Origin: Auanema rhodensis
Lineage: Eukaryota > Nematoda > Chromadorea > Rhabditida > Rhabditidae
Length of the DNA: 64,000 bases
Direction: 5' to 3'
NCBI GenBank assembly: GCA_964057225.1
Contig: OZ059895.1
Span: forward strand, 14,561,001 to 14,625,000
Shown here: piece after piece, positions 58,145-64,000 of the stretch
How positions within the stretch are numbered: the first letter of the stretch is position 1
Layout of the letters: each line of letters begins with the position of its first letter
Notes under the pieces: model-generated
What the model was told of the DNA's origin: nothing
Seen by the model: only the letters and a program-made list of their open reading frames with translations
Databases searched by the model: none
Made by a program: the position numbers and the translations under genes

Positions 58145-59647
58145 CTATTGACTAGATGACATTGAAATAGATTCAGCTTGCCTGTTTTTGAGCACATTTT
58201 TCAAAAAATATTCACCAGCTTTATATGATGAACGAACTAAAGGACCAGAAGCAACATAAAGGAAACCCATTTCTTTAGCAACTTCCGCCCAATAATCAAA
58301 TCTTAATTTGACACAAAATATAAAATGAAAAAGTGGAAAGCACACTCACTTCTCTGGGGTTACCCATTCTTTTACCAGCAAATGACGCTTAGTTGGCTGC
58401 ATATACTGACCAAATGTTACAACATCAACTCCGTGGTCCCGTAGGTCAGCCAAGCTTTGTTTAATCTGGAAATGGAGTACAAATTATCCTAATAATCATT
58501 TTTTTGAAATCTTACTTCGGAATCTTCTTCTCCAAGTCCCAACATTATTGAAGTTTTAGTTATTACTTTAGGATTTGTGTCTTTGACACGGGCAAGTCCG
58601 GCTAATGATTGACGATATTTAGCTCTGGGATCACGTACCCAGGGTGTAAGGCGCTCAATAGTTTCGATATTATGTGCATAAACATCTAATCCACTACTAA
58701 AAAGGTGAAAACGAATTTGATTTTACGCTCAAGGTTAAAGACGCTTACGTTGCCATTAGGTCAATGCTGTTCCAATTTCCCGCAAAATCTGGGAGAAGAC
58801 ATTCAACTAGAAGTTCAGGCTTCTTTTTTTTTAATAATTCAACAGTCTTCCTCAAATGTGCAGCTCCTCCATCTTCTAAGTCATCTCTAAAAATTTACAA
58901 AATATTTTGTTCGAATTCAGCAAATGTTGTTTACCTATCCACCGATGTTAAAACAATATAATCGACACCCCAAGAAGCTACAGCCGATGAAGTATTTTCA
59001 GGCTCCAAAGGATCAAGTGGAGGAGGAAGCCGTGCAGTTTTAACAGAGCAGAATCTATTTTTTTTAAGTTAAATTAGAATTTACCAATGAATTGACAACT
59101 TACCTACATCCTCTCGTGCATGTGTCACCCATAAGCATGATGGTAGCTGTAGATATCGAATCATCAGCGCCACCCCAACATTCACCCAAATTTGGACACC
59201 TAAACAGGAAAATAATTATGAAATTAAATTGTTAATAATAAACCTGGCTTCTTCGCATACTGTGGCTAATTTAAGATGTTTCAGTTGCTTTTTGAGTCTC
59301 GCTACATTATCATTATCACTTGGTAAAGACTATAATGAAAATAAAATAGATAAATAAACAGAAGAAAACATACTTTTTCCTTTTTTAGCCATGGTGGTAG
59401 TCGTAATCTCTTATCTCCTCTTTCCAATTTCAGTTTTCCTTCATACTTTGACACTGCTTCCGCAACACTTGCTAACAATGGGAATGTAAAGATTGTTTTT
59501 TTTAGGTTTCAGCTGCTTACTGCTGGAAACAAAGTCTTGGAAACTTGGGCCATCCTTTATAGTGACTTTTCTTTTGTTAACACTGGAAACAGCTTCAGTA
59601 CAGTAACGAGAACATAGCGAATAAAAGCAAGAAGACCGATGAAGCAT
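58145..59647 (-). CDS. LIAS: Lipoyl synthase
   Basis: A multi-exon minus-strand gene from [20 protein letters not shown] (mitochondrial presequence-like) at 59647 to SISMSSSQ-stop at 58145. Key residues: the auxiliary cluster motif [12 protein letters not shown] (C-x4-C-x5-C) and the radical SAM cluster CTRGCRFC (C-x3-C-x2-C). Then [63 protein letters not shown] and [15 protein letters not shown] with the conserved RSSY serine that ligates the auxiliary cluster. The enzyme inserts sulfur at C6 and C8 of octanoyl-lipoyl domains in mitochondria. All catalytic features are present. ATCGATTCAG lies 23 nt before the ATG. Confidence 0.95.
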
Positions 59648-60451
59648 TGATCGAAGTTGAAGCCAAAGCCTGAATCGATAGTAAAAGAAATAAAACAAAT
59701 CCATAGATATTTGTGTATAATTATGTGCATTTTTAATAAAACAATATTTGTGTTTTGTTTTTCGAGACAAATACGAAAACAACTAATTAAGTTTTTGAGG
59801 TAATAATTGAGGAATCGCATGTAAGCGTGAATTCAAAAATTAATACGTGAGCTATCAACCAACTGCGTAAATAATGCTTCATCTCCTGTTACCTCCTTAT
59901 CTTCTAATCAAATAGATGAGAAGATGGACAGATGAAATAAGAAAGAAAAAGGTAAAAAACAATCAATTACTTCAGTAAATCAGGATTCCGTTCACTCTTT
60001 TAAAGGCTATCAATCAATAGTGTGTCAGTCAAAGCACAAGTTACAGTGCCATCTAAGAGGTCGTTTTATGCGGTAGCCTTTTTCACGGGGTGTTCTTTGA
60101 TGAGCTAAAAATGAGAAAATTTATTATAAAAGGAAAAGAATAATAGGCCACATTACGCTCTCTGTCTCCATTTTTTGTGATCAGTCAAAGATGCAGAAAT
60201 ATGTGAGAACATGAGTTGAAATAAGATGAAAACATATGCGATATAACAAGCAGCCACAACAACTTGAGCCAGTTTAATATTGATTTTTCAAGCTCAGCTA
60301 GAAATCAGATCTTAGATCTCGGCTTGAACAATATCCATTTTGTTATTCCTATATGTATATTAGTCTATACTATTAATCCTACATTTCCAACCCTATTTGT
60401 ATTCTTGAAGAAAACGAGTAAAACGAATTCAACGTTTCTAAAAAAATTGAA
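59648..60451. other. Divergent intergenic region
   Basis: About 800 bp between LIAS (-) and the MIF4G gene (+). No supported exons. Probable promoters of both genes. Confidence 0.4.
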
Positions 60452-61514
60452 ATGAATGCCGATCAAATCAGAGAATTATTTACTTCTATAGCTGTACTAA
60501 GTCAGCAAGGCGACATACCAGGCAAGAACACTCTTATTACTATGATATATAAGTTTTTAATTTAGTTCAAGCCTACTGTATGCTTGTAGGAAATCATTCC
60601 CCTGAATTATTAGCCGACCAACTGCACCAGCGGTGGTTGGCAGATGAAAAATTTGTTAGCATTGCAGCTAATATAGTGCTACATATTCACAAGGTAAATA
60701 GAAAAAAATTAATTAATAGATAATAATGTGTATGAAATATTAAATAAAATAGAAGAATTAAACTATAAATATTAGGCTGATAAAAAGAATATGGCACTAC
60801 CTTCGGCTATACTTGCTCTTTTACTCAATGATTATCGAAATAGGCTAGAAGTGCGTGCAAAATCGTCACATATGTTTAGAAATAGTGTGAGAACATTGTT
60901 TGAGTGAGTAGAACTACCAGTTCATGAAGTGACATATATATATATGTAGCTGTGTATTCTAGAATGTATACAATTTACTTGCAAATTGATGAATATGTTT
61001 CTCAATGTTTCGTGAAACCTATGTTTAAATCGTTGGATATGTTGATTCATCAAGAACCTGATCCACAAGACATTGAGGTTTGAATATATAATTTGAAAAT
61101 AAAAGTGTATGCTATGAAGACAATGGCTCTACTGCTAACAAGGTATGGCAAAAGATTAAATGAGCTGAACTCTCTTTGGATTGATAATCTAATCACAAAG
61201 ATTCGAACGAAATTATGCTCGGATGATCCGGCTATTAGTTCAGATTTAAGGCGGATTCTACTTCATGTAAGTATTAGCAACAAAGCTGAATATAAAGTAA
61301 TCATTGCCAGGTGCACGACCTTTGGTCGTTCGGCTGGAATGAGCTGCAGATCCCGGAGGTTTTGACAGCAAATTATACTGATGAGGTGCCAGATCAGGTA
61401 AGCTTCATAATACCATATTAACTAGAAGATATATACCACATACTTCAGTATCCTATACAAAGGAAGCGTGATATACAGAAGAAAGATTTTGGCAGTAAAG
61501 AAAGTATTGTATAG
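60452..61514 (+). CDS. MIF4GD: MIF4GD/SLIP1-like MIF4G-domain protein
   Basis: Seven exons: 60452..60521, 60590..60693, 60776..60903, 60963..61077, 61120..61266, 61311..61397, 61449..61514 (238 aa, frame continuous). The protein is almost only a single helical-repeat MIF4G domain: AANIVLHIHKADKKNM, YRNRLEVRAKSSHMFRNSVR, IYLQIDEYVSQCFVKPMFK, LLTRYGKRLNELN, LRRILLHVHDLWSFGWNEL. Size and motifs match MIF4GD/SLIP1, which in animals links histone-mRNA stem-loop binding protein to translation initiation. A related possibility is CTIF, but this protein is too short. The first intron appears to use a GC donor (CAG|GCAAGA) and an ordinary AG acceptor. Confidence 0.85.
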
Positions 61515-63292
61515 TAAGTCACAGTACTGCTGTTGCTGCAATAAAATAATTTTAAAATATTAAAACGCGAATTTCTTACAACAATTGATGTTTACAGATT
61601 TTCATAAAACATTTCATAAGGCTTGTTTATAAATTAGTCATCAAGAAAAAAGCGTAGTTTCGCGCTTTTGAATCATATTTCCTTTTTGTGGTCGTTTTTC
61701 TTTTTGATTCAAAACTTGCTGCACGTCGCAGAGCAGGTGACCATCCTGAGACAAAACAGGGAATCAGGCCATTTATCTAATAATAAATTTGAAATTCAAA
61801 TTTTAATTATCTTCTTCTTTATTGAAAATAAAAAAAAATTGTATTTATTGGTAATGAGCAGCAGCCACGGCACCACATTATCGTTTGAGCTATCTTATTG
61901 CCATGTTTTTAAATCGCATCCATATATGTTGTAGTGCTTCTACTTCATGATGATGGCACAGTTAACCATAAGCGACTGCTACAAGAAAACAAGAATCATT
62001 TATATGAATCTGTTGGAAACAAAATAATAAAAAAATTATTTTACAGGTAATATGAACTAGTATCTATAACAGGAATTGTTTCCCTCACAGCACATTCATA
62101 CAATTAAAAACCTCGCCATACAATGTTATATCTTGTCCAGTTTGAGAAAAAGCAGAAAGAGAGGATGGAAAAATCGTGGATTATGGGAGATAATTTCCGT
62201 ACTGCTTCGTGATCTTTTTCAAATTGAGCATGCAATAGCTTTAAGATTGAGATAGATACCTTTAGTAAATTACTTTTCACATAAATATTGCTCGAAACGT
62301 GCTCACCGATAGAAATTTTGCTTTTTTTGGATAGTTGAGTGAGTGAATAGGTTTAAATATTCTCCAAATATGAAAAAGTTAGCTCAGATATACTTTTTAA
62401 TGCTCCGTCAGTTACGAAGCTCACTGAATTTTTGAAGTAAATCATGACCATACTCCTTTGAATGAGCTTGAAAGCTAAACAACTTTTTTATACAATGAAT
62501 ACAAATATAAAAATATGAACGTACGAAAACGTATTCGCTTTACTATTCTTGTTACAATTTTCTAAACTATATATATCTCTGGAAGCGTCCCTCTTATATA
62601 TATCTGAAGATTACTTATACTTTCGGCTGAGGTGTGTTGCAAATTCTTCTCGAACTTTGATAATACCATTGAACAAAGAGAGCAATTCGACGAGGCGCGA
62701 TGGTATTAGAGTGATATTTCACTTTCTCTCTGAAATTAAGAATATTTTGAACTTCGGGAAATTTGACAAAGCTTCTCTTACATCCCTATTGCCTTGAAGA
62801 TTTTGAAAAAGTGATGTTTGATTTAAGGATATTCTTTCTAAACTACACTTCTTCCAAACGAAGAAGTCTGGATATAGCATTCGAGTCAATACACAGAGAT
62901 AAAGAAACTAATTCCCATATGATACCTCCATGTATCATGCCAGCTGCCAAATTGATAGATTGTTCGCAGATCTTACCATACGGCATCTTTGCTTTCTGCA
63001 AACGCTCTCCATATGTTGTGGTGGTTCTTCTTAATGAAGGCACGCTTATCAAATATACAGCAAATACAAAAAAAACAAGAATTAGAATGAATTATTTGAA
63101 TTTTTAAAAATACAAGCAAGTTATTGAGAAACAAAATTTATATTCATAAGAAAATTTGTGCACAATTCGTATTAAACGGCCAAAAATACAAATTTATCTA
63201 TACCACATTATATTAGTTATATTATAAAACTGTGTTTTAGGAAACGGTAGTTAAGAAGTATATATCAATACGATTAGTGAAATATCAGTTTT
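61515..63292. other. Intergenic, no supported gene
   Basis: About 1.8 kb of AT-rich DNA. Overlapping open frames on both strands (62549..62797 +, 62763..63107 +, 62843..63052 -) have slightly better than random composition. They show no domain, no convincing start and no consistent splicing. Possibly remnants of a gene. Confidence 0.4.
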
Positions 63293-64000
63293 TTACAATA
63301 AGAAATAATCATCCTTGCTTTGGGAATTCTCTAAGTTTCCAGGAGAGTTTATCATAATTTTTTCATCTTGTTCAGATGGCCTTGTTGTTCGATGATATGT
63401 ACAATTAGCTTCCTGCAAAAAGAATAACAACAGAAATATATTTAAAGCCAAATAAACTGTTTACCATAGGTATATTTCGTGTCTGAGACCATTGTTTATC
63501 ATTGAACATTTGTACAACATCATATTGTAAGTTTAGGGCTGTAACTACACGACTCAAATTCATTGCAACTGAAAAAAAAAACTTTTTTTTCTGAGCATAT
63601 ATGAGCATTTGATTTACCGTGCGCAATATCCTCATGAGCAGCACAATCTTTCAGCCGATTCATGATTCGATCTACGACGTCAGTTATTATATTTACACGA
63701 TGAAGTTCTCTCCAAAATGATACAGGATCTGAAATTGATGACAAAATAATTAGATTTAAAGCTTATTTTTCTCATTACCAATATGTAACAAATTCATAAA
63801 TTGTTGATCAGGGGAATTGATCATACTAGAAAAATCACCGATTCCTAAATCATACGTGATTGTAGTATTATTATTATTATTTAAAATATTGCTATGCGGA
63901 ACATTTTCTGCTGGGAAAATAGATACAGTCCCGCTATCTAAGTTAGATATACTATTAGGACTTAGGAAAAAGGTGTTGCCTGAATAACTTCCTATAATTC
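63293..64000 (-). CDS. Orphan protein, 3' end only (partial at right edge)
   Basis: Four exons are visible: 63779..64000 (runs off the window), 63618..63728, 63465..63568 and 63293..63412, with continuous frame. The visible N-terminal part is Asn/Ser-rich (ISNLDSGTVSIFPAEN, LNNNNNTTITYDLG). It is followed by a helical block (DPVSFWRELHRVNIITDVVD, IMNRLKDCAAHEDIAH, MNLSRVVTALNLQYDVVQ). The C-terminus is EANCTYHRTTRPSEQ ... NSQSKDDYFLL-stop. I cannot name the family; the start and any DNA-binding or enzymatic domain would lie to the right of the window. Confidence 0.65.

Noticed and set aside
62763-63107. 114-aa plus-strand frame with an overlapping minus-strand frame
   Set aside because: Neither strand gives a recognisable domain or start, so I could not choose between them.

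Overview
This window reads as a piece of a nematode nuclear genome. It is AT-rich, and the genes are split by very short introns (mostly 40-50 nt). The organism is identified by nematode-specific content: a major sperm protein (MSP) domain gene, a seven-transmembrane chemoreceptor of the Srh/Sri/Str type, and a tandem cluster of five spliced-leader SL1 RNA genes. I cannot fix the species. The canonical SL1 sequence suggests a chromadorean nematode. All gene models were hand-spliced from the sequence and checked for frame continuity; they are not transcript-supported.

Layout. 0-0.7 kb: 3' part of a SETD9-like gene (+). 2.05 kb: tRNA-Ile(AAT) (-). 4.3-5.0 kb: small MSP-domain gene (+). 5.2-7.5 kb: NUP50-like nucleoporin (-), directly downstream of a small single-pass membrane protein gene (-). 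8.1-14.7 kb: four plus-strand genes in close succession (MYND protein, orphan, coiled coil/CH protein, SLC46-type transporter) that look like an operon. 15.1-16.4 kb: chemoreceptor (+). 16.9-18.4 kb: intronless BEL/Pao-type Gag ORF, followed by an inverted fragment of the chemoreceptor. 20.7-22.5 kb: five SL1 RNA genes (-). 24-25.5 kb: orphan gene (-) with a GC-rich upstream region.

26.5-36.6 kb is the most rearranged part. It holds an intact CMC2 gene (-), a decayed PLAA/UFD-3 pseudogene (-), an inverted chimeric copy of parts of coq-8 and unc-16, a fold-back tetraspanin fragment, and then the intact tetraspanin (-) and coq-8 (-) genes. 35.5-42.2 kb: a 35-exon unc-16/JIP3 homologue (+). 42.5 kb onwards is gene-dense: NATD1 (+), GLOD4 (-), HIBADH (-), HAR-1/CHCHD10 (-), a C1GALT1/COSMC-like protein (+), a six-EF-hand secretory protein (-), a divergent Rpt2 proteasome ATPase paralogue (+), RGP1 (-), an orphan (-), lipoyl synthase (-), a MIF4GD/SLIP1-like gene (+) and a partial orphan at the right edge (-).

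How the parts connect. Several genes have a U-rich tract plus AG lying exactly at, or a few bases before, their start codon. This is what SL trans-splicing onto a near-zero 5' UTR looks like, and the SL1 donor genes are in the same window. The best single-gene novelty is the Rpt2-like ATPase: it keeps the N-terminal Met-Gly, Walker B and arginine fingers but has lost the pore-loop aromatic residue and the C-terminal HbYX-type tail.
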